Of a stretch of 9,357 bases of DNA, positions 1 to 5,727 are shown one piece after another. Source of the stretch: an uncultured Ruminococcus sp. (GTDB lineage: Bacteria; Bacillota; Clostridia; Oscillospirales; Acutalibacteraceae); contig CACYDB010000142.1 in assembly GCA_902773035.1 (NCBI GenBank), forward strand, positions 1-9,357. The letters are read 5' to 3'. The position numbers were made by a program, and so were the translations under genes. The stretch's first letter is position 1. Every line of letters starts with the position of its first letter. Below the pieces are notes generated by a model. It worked only from the letters and a program-made list of their open reading frames with translations. It searched no databases and was not told the origin of the DNA.

Positions 1-30
1 AATAATCAAGTATTGATAACGACCACACCC

Positions 31-42
31 AAGGAAGAGGAG
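31..42 (+). promoter_or_regulatory. Ribosome binding site of the phosphoesterase gene
   Basis: AGGAAGAGGAGG sits 6 bases before the ATG at 49 and is a near-ideal Shine-Dalgarno sequence. It decides the start in favour of ATG 49 over TTG 13. The remaining bases 1-30 are too short to show what lies upstream. Confidence 0.8.
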
Positions 43-48
43 GTTTTT

Positions 49-525
49 ATGAAAATATTAGTTTTATCGGACTCCCACGGCAATATCAGAGGGGTCAGAG
101 AAGCGGTGGCGCGCTTCGGCAAAAAGGCTGACGTAATAATCCACTGCGGTGATTCAAGAAATGAAGCGGACTGGCTGATGAGCAATTGCCCCTCATCATC
201 AGTAGTATGCGTGCGCGGTAACTGCGACTGGGGCAGTACGCTTGATAATACAGAATTTCTCGACATAGCGGGCAAAAAGATTATGGTGACTCACGGTCAT
301 CTTTACTCCGTTAAGTACGGACTGGATAACCTCGGCTACGCCGCAGAGGAGAATAACGCTGATATAGTTTTCTTCGGTCATACTCACGTACCGACCGACG
401 AGCTTTTCGGAAATGTACGACTTATCAACCCCGGAAGCGCGGGATCCTATGAGAGAAGCTGCGCTGTGGTTGAGATCGACGAAAAGGGCAACGTGCTCGT
501 TAACCACCTTAAAATACCCGAATAG
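49..525 (+). CDS. YfcE/MJ0936-family metallophosphoesterase
   Basis: Predicted cytosolic metal-dependent phosphodiesterase of 158 residues, the usual size for the YfcE/YsnB/MJ0936 family. The family's dinuclear metal ligands are all visible in order: D8 and H10 (SDSHGN), D35 (HCGD), N58 (RGNCD), H82 and H84 (THGH), H111 and H113 (GHTH). The C-terminal INPGSAGS segment is also typical. YfcE homologues hydrolyse artificial phosphodiesters such as bis-pNPP; the physiological substrate is not settled, so none is assigned. The ATG at 49 was chosen over an upstream in-frame TTG at 13 because a strong ribosome binding site (AGGAAGAGGAGG, 31-42) lies 6 bases before it. The next gene begins 51 bases downstream and has its own promoter-like sequence, so co-transcription with holB is possible but not required. 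Family confidence is high; function is only general. Confidence 0.93.
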   Translation: MKILVLSDSHGNIRGVREAVARFGKKADVIIHCGDSRNEADWLMSNCPSSSVVCVRGNCDWGSTLDNTEFLDIAGKKIMVTHGHLYSVKYGLDNLGYAAEENNADIVFFGHTHVPTDELFGNVRLINPGSAGSYERSCAVVEIDEKGNVLVNHLKIPE

Positions 526-547
526 TATAGCATTTAATTCACTTTTA

Positions 548-556
548 TGATATAAT
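548..556 (+). promoter_or_regulatory. Extended -10 promoter for holB-ricT
   Basis: TGATATAAT is a perfect extended -10 element (TGn followed by TATAAT). No convincing -35 hexamer is present at 16-18 bases upstream (around 527-534), which is typical of extended -10 promoters. Transcription would start near 562-563, leaving a leader of only about 14 bases before the holB TTG. Inferred from sequence alone. Confidence 0.55.
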
Positions 557-576
557 ACACTGACAGGGGTGAGATT

Positions 577-1440
577 TTGAATTTTCCCGAGCTTGAAGGT
601 AATGAAAATCTGAAAAATTCGCTCGGCGAGCTTGAACATTCCAACCGTATGCCGCATGCCGTGATCATCAGCGGCGGCAGCGAGTCACAGCGCGCCTTGC
701 TTGCGAAGCACCTTTCAAAATGGGCGGTCTGCTCAGAGAGCGAGCGTCCCTGCGGAAAATGCAAAAACTGCCTCAACGCCGAGAGTAAAGCCCACAGCGA
801 CATTTACTACGCCGAGGGCTCAGGCAAAACGAATATCTATAACAAGGACGAGCTCACAAAAATTGTGAACGACGCGTATATAAAGCCCAATGAAGCTGAC
901 AGAAAGGTCTATGTATTCGAGGAGTGCGACAGGCGGCTGCCTGTGATTTCTCAGAACGCCTTTCTTAAAACACTTGAGGAGCCGCCGCAGGACGTGCTGT
1001 TTATAATGACCTGCGAAAACTCCCGAGCGCTTCTTGAGACTATCCGCTCGAGAGCCGTAGAGTTTACCCTTGAAAGCGACGACAGCGTAAGCGAAGAAGC
1101 TCTCGCTCTCGCCAAGGGGATAGCTCAGGGAATAATCTCTCCCTCGGAGATGAAGCTGCTCAGAGCGACTTATCTTTTAAACGACAGACAGCTCGCGCTT
1201 GACGCGCTGGACGCGGTTATTTTACTGTTGCGCGACGGGCTGGCGGTTTATGTAGGCTCACAGGCGGAGCTTGACGTTGAAACAGCCGACACGCTTTGCC
1301 GCAAGCTTACAAGGGCGAAGTTTTTGAAATTGATCGAGCTCACACAAGACGCGCAGTCTAAAATCTACGCGAACGTGAGCCTTAAGCTCATATCCGTATG
1401 GTTATGCGCGGAATACAGGAGGAATGTATGGCAGAAATAA
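577..1440 (+). CDS. holB: DNA polymerase III subunit delta' (clamp loader)
   Basis: Delta' subunit of the clamp-loader complex, which helps load the beta sliding clamp at primed DNA. The 287-residue protein has the N-terminal AAA+ fold with a zinc-binding module, C52, C59, C62 and C65 (CSESERPCGKCKNC). It also has the FLKTLEEPP segment (129-137) and the conserved RSRA segment (157-160), equivalent to the SRC arginine-finger motif of other clamp-loader subunits. As is usual for delta', the normal Walker A position (around 31-38, ISGGSESQ) is degenerate, so it probably does not bind ATP. A GSGKT string at 81-85 falls after the zinc module and is not at the P-loop position. The start is TTG 577, preceded by AGGGGTGA (565-572); the next in-frame Met is residue 25, inside the fold. 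The 3' end overlaps ricT by 13 bases. The holB-ricT pairing matches the holB-yaaT order in Bacillus subtilis and supports the call. Confidence 0.92.
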   Translation: MNFPELEGNENLKNSLGELEHSNRMPHAVIISGGSESQRALLAKHLSKWAVCSESERPCGKCKNCLNAESKAHSDIYYAEGSGKTNIYNKDELTKIVNDAYIKPNEADRKVYVFEECDRRLPVISQNAFLKTLEEPPQDVLFIMTCENSRALLETIRSRAVEFTLESDDSVSEEALALAKGIAQGIISPSEMKLLRATYLLNDRQLALDALDAVILLLRDGLAVYVGSQAELDVETADTLCRKLTRAKFLKLIELTQDAQSKIYANVSLKLISVWLCAEYRRNVWQK

Positions 1441-2300
1441 TCGGAGTAAGATTTAAAGAGGTCGGAAAAATCTACTATTTCGACCCTGTAAATAAAAAGC
1501 TGAACGCGGGCGACAGAGTAATCGTCGAGACCGCGAGAGGCATTGAGTGCGGAGTTGTAGCGCTCGCAAATAAGGATGTTCCCGACGAGGAGATCATCTA
1601 TCCCTTAAAGCCGCTTATCAGAATAGCCAACGAAAACGACCTTAACCATATCGCCGAGAATAAGAAGCGGGAAAAGGAAGCCTTTAAAATCTGTGAGAAG
1701 AAAATCGGCGAGCACGGGCTCAAAATGAACCTCGTTGACGTTGAGTACACCTTTGACAACAATAAGATCCTTTTCTACTTTACGGCTGACGGCAGAGTTG
1801 ACTTCCGCGCGCTTGTAAAGGATCTGGCGAGCGTGTTCAGAACCAGAATCGAGCTCAGACAAATCGGCGTTCGCGACGAGGCTAAGATGCTCGGCGGACT
1901 CGGAGTCTGCGGCAGACCGTTCTGCTGTCACAGCTATATGGGCGATTTTCAGCCTGTTTCCATCAGAATGGCAAAGGAGCAGGGGCTGTCTCTCTCTCCT
2001 GTGAAGATTTCCGGTACCTGCGGCAGACTTATGTGCTGTCTTAAATATGAGCAGGAGGCTTATTCCGATTTGCTCAAGCGTACGCCGAAGGTCGGCGCGA
2101 TCGTCAGAACTCCCGAGGGCAAGGGCGTTGTGGTTGAAGTGAACCTTATCTCAGGTGTTTTGAAGGTCAAGCTCGACTCAGCTCCCGAAGGTATCGCTCC
2201 CGCGGCGTTCAAGGTCAAGGAAGTGAAGCTCCTAAAGGACGGATATATCCGTATGAACAAGCAGGAACTTGAGGAGCTTAAGCACCTTGAGGAACAGTAA
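1428..2300 (+). CDS. ricT: PSP1-domain protein RicT (YaaT)
   Basis: A 290-residue PSP1-domain protein. In B. subtilis, RicT (YaaT) forms a complex with RicA and RicF that carries iron-sulfur clusters, promotes RNase Y-dependent mRNA maturation and is needed for efficient sporulation and competence. Two matching cysteine clusters are visible: C161, C166, C167 (GVCGRPFCC) and C198, C203, C204 (GTCGRLMCC). The N-terminal GVRFKEVGKIYYF opening and the IELRQIGVRDEAKMLGG block before the cysteines are typical of the family. The ATG at 1428 was chosen because GGAGGAA lies immediately upstream; an in-frame ATG at 1398 lacks such a site and is deeper in holB. It overlaps the holB end by 13 bases, so the two are probably translationally coupled. 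Neither RicA nor RicF is encoded here. The acidic and lysine-rich C-terminus (about 275-290) resembles a charged helix. Confidence 0.93.
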   Translation: MAEIIGVRFKEVGKIYYFDPVNKKLNAGDRVIVETARGIECGVVALANKDVPDEEIIYPLKPLIRIANENDLNHIAENKKREKEAFKICEKKIGEHGLKMNLVDVEYTFDNNKILFYFTADGRVDFRALVKDLASVFRTRIELRQIGVRDEAKMLGGLGVCGRPFCCHSYMGDFQPVSIRMAKEQGLSLSPVKISGTCGRLMCCLKYEQEAYSDLLKRTPKVGAIVRTPEGKGVVVEVNLISGVLKVKLDSAPEGIAPAAFKVKEVKLLKDGYIRMNKQELEELKHLEEQ

Positions 2301-2304
2301 AGTT

Positions 2305-2335
2305 GTGTAATACGTTTATTATGTACAGTTTTTTG
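2305..2335 (+). terminator. Possible weak terminator after ricT
   Basis: An A/U-rich potential hairpin (TAATA at about 2308-2312 pairing with TATTA around 2317-2321, extended only by wobble pairs) is followed by a run of six T (2329-2334). The stem is short and weak, so this is only a possible end of the holB-ricT transcript. Confidence 0.25.
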
Positions 2336-2399
2336 ACCGCTGAATTAGTGGAAAGTCACGAAATAGGTAAAAAATGACAACTTAGCAACAACTAACCTA

Positions 2400-2427
2400 T
2401 TGCTTTTTGTAGAAATTGTGCTACAAT
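2400..2427 (+). promoter_or_regulatory. Sigma-A-type promoter for the ferredoxin gene
   Basis: A -35 hexamer TTGCTT (2400-2405) and a -10 hexamer TACAAT (2422-2427) are separated by 16 bases. A TG one base before the -10 (2419-2420) makes it an extended -10. Predicted start near 2434, about 25 bases before the ferredoxin ATG. Confidence 0.7.
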
Positions 2428-2443
2428 AAGAGTGTAAATTTTT

Positions 2444-2452
2444 AAAGGAGGT
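2444..2452 (+). promoter_or_regulatory. Ribosome binding site of the ferredoxin gene
   Basis: AAAGGAGGT is a full-length Shine-Dalgarno sequence 6 bases before the ATG at 2459. The combination with a good promoter suggests a strongly expressed small gene. Confidence 0.8.
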
Positions 2453-2458
2453 CATACT

Positions 2459-2629
2459 ATGGCATACAAAATTAATGACGATTGCATTAGCTGCGGAGCT
2501 TGCTCAGAAGAGTGTCCCGTAAGCGCTATCTCTGAGGGAGACGGCAAGTACGTTATCGACGCTGATTCCTGCATCGATTGCGCTACATGTGCTGATGTAT
2601 GTCCTGTAGGCGCGCCGCAGGAAGCATAA
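2459..2629 (+). CDS. 2[4Fe-4S] ferredoxin, clostridial type
   Basis: A 56-residue ferredoxin, the normal size for the clostridial two-cluster type. Translation gives two complete cluster motifs: C9, C12, C15, C19 (CISCGACSEECP) and C38, C41, C44, C48 (CIDCATCADVCP). Each motif's last cysteine is followed by Pro. In such ferredoxins the fourth cysteine of each motif ligates the other cluster. It is a small acidic soluble electron carrier that typically serves pyruvate:ferredoxin oxidoreductase, hydrogenase and similar anaerobic enzymes; the partner is not evident from this window. It has its own promoter, a strong ribosome binding site and its own terminator, so it is a single-gene unit. It sits between ricT and the leucine-rich repeat gene, within a cluster that in B. 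subtilis holds yabA instead. The family call is very secure. Confidence 0.95.
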   Translation: MAYKINDDCISCGACSEECPVSAISEGDGKYVIDADSCIDCATCADVCPVGAPQEA

Positions 2630-2642
2630 TAAAAATCTTCTG

Positions 2643-2678
2643 AACAGCAGGGCTTAACGCCTTGCTGTTATTTCTTTA
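2643..2678 (+). terminator. Rho-independent terminator after the ferredoxin gene
   Basis: AACAGCAGGGC (2643-2653) pairs with GCCTTGCTGTT (2659-2669) over 11 positions with one G-U pair and a 5-base loop. It is followed by a T-rich tail (ATTTCTTT). It begins 13 bases after the ferredoxin stop codon. Confidence 0.85.
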
Positions 2679-2754
2679 CTCTTGATTTTTGCGCAGAATG
2701 TAGAAACTGAAAATTTTAGCGAAAATCTGAAACTTTTTTGTGTTTTTTCGACAC

Positions 2755-2763
2755 TGCTATAAT
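2755..2763 (+). promoter_or_regulatory. Extended -10 promoter for the leucine-rich repeat gene
   Basis: TGCTATAAT is a consensus extended -10. Upstream is T-rich (2734-2748) with no good -35 at normal spacing; the best, TTGTGT at 2738-2743, is only 14 bases away. Predicted start near 2770, about 27 bases before the ATG at 2797. Confidence 0.55.
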
Positions 2764-2796
2764 AGAAGCAGTAAATCGAAGTTTATAGGTGATATT

Positions 2797-3873
2797 ATGA
2801 AAAAATTAATTTGTATATTATTATCGCTGACAATATTATTCTCATCATATGTTATCGCGTCAGCGTCAAGTAATTTCAAAATAAAGTTTTACAAAAAGAA
2901 TGGATATTCTTATGTTATTTTAAAAGACGGAAACGCGCTTATCGAGAATTATTACGGTAAAAAATCAAGGCTTGTTATTCCTGAAAAAATTGACGGACAT
3001 ACGGTTGTGAAAATCGGTTGGGATGATAGTGATGATATAATAATACAGGAAGAATTTGACGATGAAGCGGATATGTTTTGTTTTTACGGAAACAATCGCA
3101 TTAAAGAGTTGACAATTCCAGACACAGTAAAAGAAATTGCATCGAGAACTTTTCAGCGATGTAAAAAACTGGAAAAGGTTGTACTTGGGAAAGGAATTAA
3201 AACTATTGAGGACGCTGTGTTTGCGGATTGTAAAAACCTAAAAAAGATAAAAATTTCTTCTTCCGTAACCGAAATAGGTTCATATGCCTTTAGAAACTCA
3301 AATCTAAAAAAGTTTACTATCGGAAAAAACATTAATTATATTTCGTCTGATACGCATTATGTTTTCGGCAATTCGCCGATAAAAGAAATCAAAGTCAGCA
3401 AGAAAAATAAAAAATACAGTTCAAAAAAAGGAGTGCTTTATAACAAGAATAAAACAAGACTATTGTACTATCCACTTAAAAAGAAAAATGCTAGTTTTGT
3501 AATACCTAAATCCGTAAAAATAATAAATGATTATGCTTTTAATAAACAAAAGAATTTAAAGAAAATAACTATTTCCAATAAGGTTAAAACAATTGGCAAT
3601 TCCGCTTTTTCCAATATTAAAAAACTAACGAAGATTAAGTTTAAAACAAAGGGCAAACTTATTATAAAAGAGTATGCGTTTTGGAATTGTAAAGCCTTGA
3701 AATCAGTAAAAATCCCTAAAAAAGTAAAGATAAAAAAAGAAGCGTTTGGTTTTGTCAGTGAAAATCACAAATCAGTCCGCATAAAAGGGTTTACAATCAA
3801 AGGCTATAAAGGCACTGCCGCTGAAAAGTACGCTAAGAAGAACGGTTTTAAATTCATAGCGTTGGATAAATAG
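2797..3873 (+). CDS. Secreted BspA-type leucine-rich repeat protein
   Basis: A 358-residue protein with an N-terminal signal peptide: basic MKK, a hydrophobic core at about residues 4-20, and a probable cleavage after A21-S22-A23. The rest is a series of BspA/TpLRR-type (LRR_5) repeats with recurring units such as LTIPDTVKEIASRTFQRC, IKISSSVTEIGSYAF and ITISNKVKTIGNSAF. The GVLYNKNKTRLLYYP segment is a known variant unit of this repeat class, and the protein ends with an AAEKYAKKNGFKF cap. No LPxTG, S-layer, dockerin or membrane anchor is seen, so free secretion or non-covalent surface binding is inferred. The ATG at 2797 was chosen because it opens the signal peptide and follows AGGTGAT (2787-2793); the open frame extends 57 bases further up, but that part overlaps the predicted promoter. 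The very basic, Lys-rich product and AT-rich codons differ sharply from the neighbours and suggest acquisition. Family members often act in adhesion, but no ligand can be named. Confidence 0.88.
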   Translation: MKKLICILLSLTILFSSYVIASASSNFKIKFYKKNGYSYVILKDGNALIENYYGKKSRLVIPEKIDGHTVVKIGWDDSDDIIIQEEFDDEADMFCFYGNNRIKELTIPDTVKEIASRTFQRCKKLEKVVLGKGIKTIEDAVFADCKNLKKIKISSSVTEIGSYAFRNSNLKKFTIGKNINYISSDTHYVFGNSPIKEIKVSKKNKKYSSKKGVLYNKNKTRLLYYPLKKKNASFVIPKSVKIINDYAFNKQKNLKKITISNKVKTIGNSAFSNIKKLTKIKFKTKGKLIIKEYAFWNCKALKSVKIPKKVKIKKEAFGFVSENHKSVRIKGFTIKGYKGTAAEKYAKKNGFKFIALDK

Positions 3874-3948
3874 AAATGGCACAAAGACGGGATATCTTAT
3901 GCGCTAAAGAGGTTTTTCGATTTATTCAACTAAACTAAGTTATAAAAC

Positions 3949-3985
3949 AAACTCGGCGGGCTCAAAATGAGTCCGCTGAGTTTTT
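3949..3985 (+). terminator. Rho-independent terminator after the leucine-rich repeat gene
   Basis: AACTCGGCGGGCTC (3950-3963) pairs with GAGTCCGCTGAGTT (3969-3982) over 14 positions with two G-U pairs and a 5-base AAAAT loop, followed by TTT. The flanking A-T pair (3949/3983) extends the stem. The A-rich 5' flank would also give a T-rich tail on the minus strand, but there is no minus-strand gene to terminate. Confidence 0.87.
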
Positions 3986-3993
3986 ACTATTTA

Positions 3994-4022
3994 TTGACTT
4001 TTATACTTGTTAAGGAAATAAT
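3994..4022 (+). promoter_or_regulatory. Upstream promoter candidate for the methyltransferase-rsmI-folC operon
   Basis: TTGACT (3994-3999) and AATAAT (4017-4022) are separated by exactly 17 bases and each differs from the sigma-A consensus at one position. Transcription from here would give a leader of about 145 bases before the ATG at 4173. The whole gap 3874-4172 (299 bases) holds the preceding terminator, this promoter, a GC-rich hairpin and a second promoter, but no credible small gene. Confidence 0.5.
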
Positions 4023-4092
4023 TATCTTTTCTAACTCCTATAGAGTAAAAAATTTTATATTGCCTGCTCAGCAGCGCGCTGAATGACTATAC

Positions 4093-4123
4093 GAAAGCTG
4101 ACGCGCCTATTGCGCGCGCTTTC
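4093..4123 (+). other. GC-rich interrupted hairpin in the leader upstream of the methyltransferase gene
   Basis: GAAAGC (4093-4098) pairs with GCTTTC (4118-4123), enclosing a second short pairing GCGC (4103-4106) with GCGC (4112-4115). It is not followed by a T run, so it is not an ordinary terminator. It overlaps the -35 of the downstream promoter. A role in control is speculation. Confidence 0.3.
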
Positions 4124-4138
4124 TTGAAGTGATATAAT
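4110..4138 (+). promoter_or_regulatory. Downstream promoter for the methyltransferase-rsmI-folC operon
   Basis: TTGCGC (4110-4115) and TATAAT (4133-4138) are 17 bases apart, and a TG at 4130-4131 gives an extended -10. Predicted start near 4145, about 28 bases before the ATG. This is the best-matched promoter in the window. Confidence 0.7.
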
Positions 4139-4172
4139 GAGATAGGTAAATTCATTTTTGAGGAGAACACTT

Positions 4173-4913
4173 ATGTTAAAGAACGGCGAGCGGCTTGAAC
4201 CGCTCGGCAACGGGGTGGAGATCATTGTTTCCGACCTGTTCCATTTTTCGACCGATACGATTTTGCTCGCGGATTTCGCGAGAGTCTCGCGCGCTAAGAA
4301 GGCTGTTGACCTCGGCGCAGGCTGCGGTACTATTCCTCTGCTCTGGGCGAGGGAGAAGCTCGGCATTGAAATCAACGCCGTTGAGATACAGTCCGAGTGC
4401 TGTGATATGGCGAGGCGGTCTGTCGAGCATAACAAGATCGCGAATATTAATATAATCAACGCCGATTTGAAGGCGCTCAGGGGAGTTCTGCCCTTCGGGT
4501 ATTTTGACCTTGTGACATGCAATCCGCCGTATAAGCTCAGCGGAAGCGGTATTATCAATCCCGACGAGGAAAAGCTGCTCGCGCGCCATGAGGAAGGCTG
4601 TACTCTCGACGACATAACCGTCACCGCGAAAAATCTTTTGCAGTTCGGAGGACGGTTCTGCCTTTGTCAGCGTCCCGAAAGACTTACCGATGTACTCGCT
4701 TCAATGCGGTCAAATGATCTGGAGCCCAAGCGTCTGAGATTTGTTCAGCAGCGTACAGACAAGGCTCCGAAGCTGTTTCTCGTTGAGGGCAGACGCGGTG
4801 GTAAAAAAGGCGGTCTGGTTGTTGAGAATACGCTGTTTATCGAGGATAACGGCGACTGGAGTAAGGAAATGAAGGAAATTTACGGAGTATATAAGGAGGG
4901 GCATTATGAGTAA
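4173..4913 (+). CDS. TrmN6/YabB-like tRNA adenine-N6 methyltransferase
   Basis: A 246-residue class I S-adenosylmethionine-dependent methyltransferase. The cofactor-binding motif I is VDLGAGCG (45-52), and an acidic residue in AVEIQ (69-73) lies at the end of strand 2. NPPY (117-120) is the catalytic motif of amino-group (N6-adenine or glutamine) methyltransferases. The N-terminal HFSTDTILLADF segment (24-35) is characteristic of the TrmN6/YfiC/YabB group; E. coli TrmN6 methylates A37 of tRNA-Val1. The exact tRNA target here is inference. The ATG at 4173 follows GAGGAGAA (4160-4167); an in-frame TTG at 4158 precedes that site and was rejected. The gene overlaps rsmI by 8 bases, as in a coupled operon. 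The B. subtilis homologue yabB also lies between ricT (yaaT) and rsmI (yabC), which supports orthology. The C-terminus (about 190-215) is rich in Arg, Lys and Gly, suited to RNA contact. Confidence 0.88.
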   Translation: MLKNGERLEPLGNGVEIIVSDLFHFSTDTILLADFARVSRAKKAVDLGAGCGTIPLLWAREKLGIEINAVEIQSECCDMARRSVEHNKIANINIINADLKALRGVLPFGYFDLVTCNPPYKLSGSGIINPDEEKLLARHEEGCTLDDITVTAKNLLQFGGRFCLCQRPERLTDVLASMRSNDLEPKRLRFVQQRTDKAPKLFLVEGRRGGKKGGLVVENTLFIEDNGDWSKEMKEIYGVYKEGHYE

Positions 4914-5727
4914 TACGCTTTACGTTGTCGGAACGCCGATCGGCAACCTCTCCGACTTTTCTCCGAGGGCTGTTCAAACGCTTGAAAGCGTTGACTTTAT
5001 CGCCGCCGAGGACACGCGCGTTACGCTCAAGCTGCTTAATCACTTCGGAATCAAAAAGCCGATGGTCAGCTACTTTGAGCATAATAAGCGTGAGCGCGGC
5101 GAGATGATTTGCGCGCGTATACTCGCGGGTGAGGACTGCGCGATCGTAACTGACGCGGGTATGCCGTGTATCTCCGATCCCGGTGAGGATCTGATCAAGC
5201 TCTGTGAGGAAAAGGGAATCAATACGGTAGTTGTGCCCGGTCCGAGCGCGGTGATCTCCGCTCTCGCGGTCAGCGGTCTTGAAACAGGAAGATTTTGCTT
5301 TGAGGGCTTTCTGAGCGTGAATAAAAAGAGCCGCAGGGAACACCTCAAGGAGCTCAGGGATGAGCGCAGGACGATGATTTTCTATGAGGCTCCGCACAAG
5401 CTCCCGACGACTCTCAGGGATCTATATGACTTTTTCGGCGACAGAAAGCTTACGATCGTGCGCGAGCTGACAAAAATCCATGAGGAAACGATTCGCACTA
5501 CCACCAAGTACGCCGCGGAGGTTCTTGCCGACAGCGGAATCAAGGGTGAAATCGTGCTTGTGCTCGAGGGTAAAAAGCAGGAGGAAGCTGAGGAATACAC
5601 GCTTGAGCAGGCGGTTGAAATCGCCCGCGGCTTGATAGACGAGGGCTCCAAGCTCAACGACGCCGCTAAGGAGGCGGCTCGGCTTACGGGGCTTAAAAAG
5701 AATGAGATTTATAAGGAATTGGTATGA
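4906..5727 (+). CDS. rsmI: 16S rRNA (cytidine1402-2'-O)-methyltransferase RsmI
   Basis: RsmI uses S-adenosylmethionine to 2'-O-methylate C1402 in the decoding centre of 16S rRNA. The 273-residue product has the tetrapyrrole-methylase-type fold with signatures in order: LYVVGTPIGNL (5-15), AAEDTR (33-38), HFGI (46-49), SYFEHN (55-60), VTDAGMPCISDPG (80-92), VVPGPSA (108-114), FEGFL (132-136), FYEAPHK (158-164) and VRELTK (185-190). Length is close to the usual 270-290 residues. The start ATG at 4906 follows AAGGAGGGG (4892-4900) and lies inside the end of the preceding methyltransferase gene (8-base overlap). The stop overlaps the folC start by 4 bases (ATGA), so all three genes are likely translated in a coupled way. 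Nothing unusual is seen in motifs or composition. Confidence 0.95.
   Translation: MSNTLYVVGTPIGNLSDFSPRAVQTLESVDFIAAEDTRVTLKLLNHFGIKKPMVSYFEHNKRERGEMICARILAGEDCAIVTDAGMPCISDPGEDLIKLCEEKGINTVVVPGPSAVISALAVSGLETGRFCFEGFLSVNKKSRREHLKELRDERRTMIFYEAPHKLPTTLRDLYDFFGDRKLTIVRELTKIHEETIRTTTKYAAEVLADSGIKGEIVLVLEGKKQEEAEEYTLEQAVEIARGLIDEGSKLNDAAKEAARLTGLKKNEIYKELV

Noticed and set aside
199..657. Minus-strand open frame of 152 residues across the phosphoesterase gene and the holB start
   Set aside because: It lies opposite two well-supported genes and their promoter, has no recognisable family features, and is best explained as a shadow of the coding strand.
817..831. GSGKT string in HolB resembling a Walker A motif
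   Set aside because: It lies after the zinc module, not in the P-loop position after strand 1, and the true P-loop position is degenerate, as is normal for delta'.
4062..4084. Short palindrome TCAGC...GCTGA in the leader before the methyltransferase gene
   Set aside because: Only a 5-bp stem with no T run and no repeat elsewhere; likely chance in a GC-rich patch.
4055..4624. Minus-strand open frame of 189 residues opposite the methyltransferase gene
   Set aside because: Opposite a gene with clear methyltransferase motifs; Ser/Arg-rich composition typical of an antisense frame; no ribosome binding site of note.
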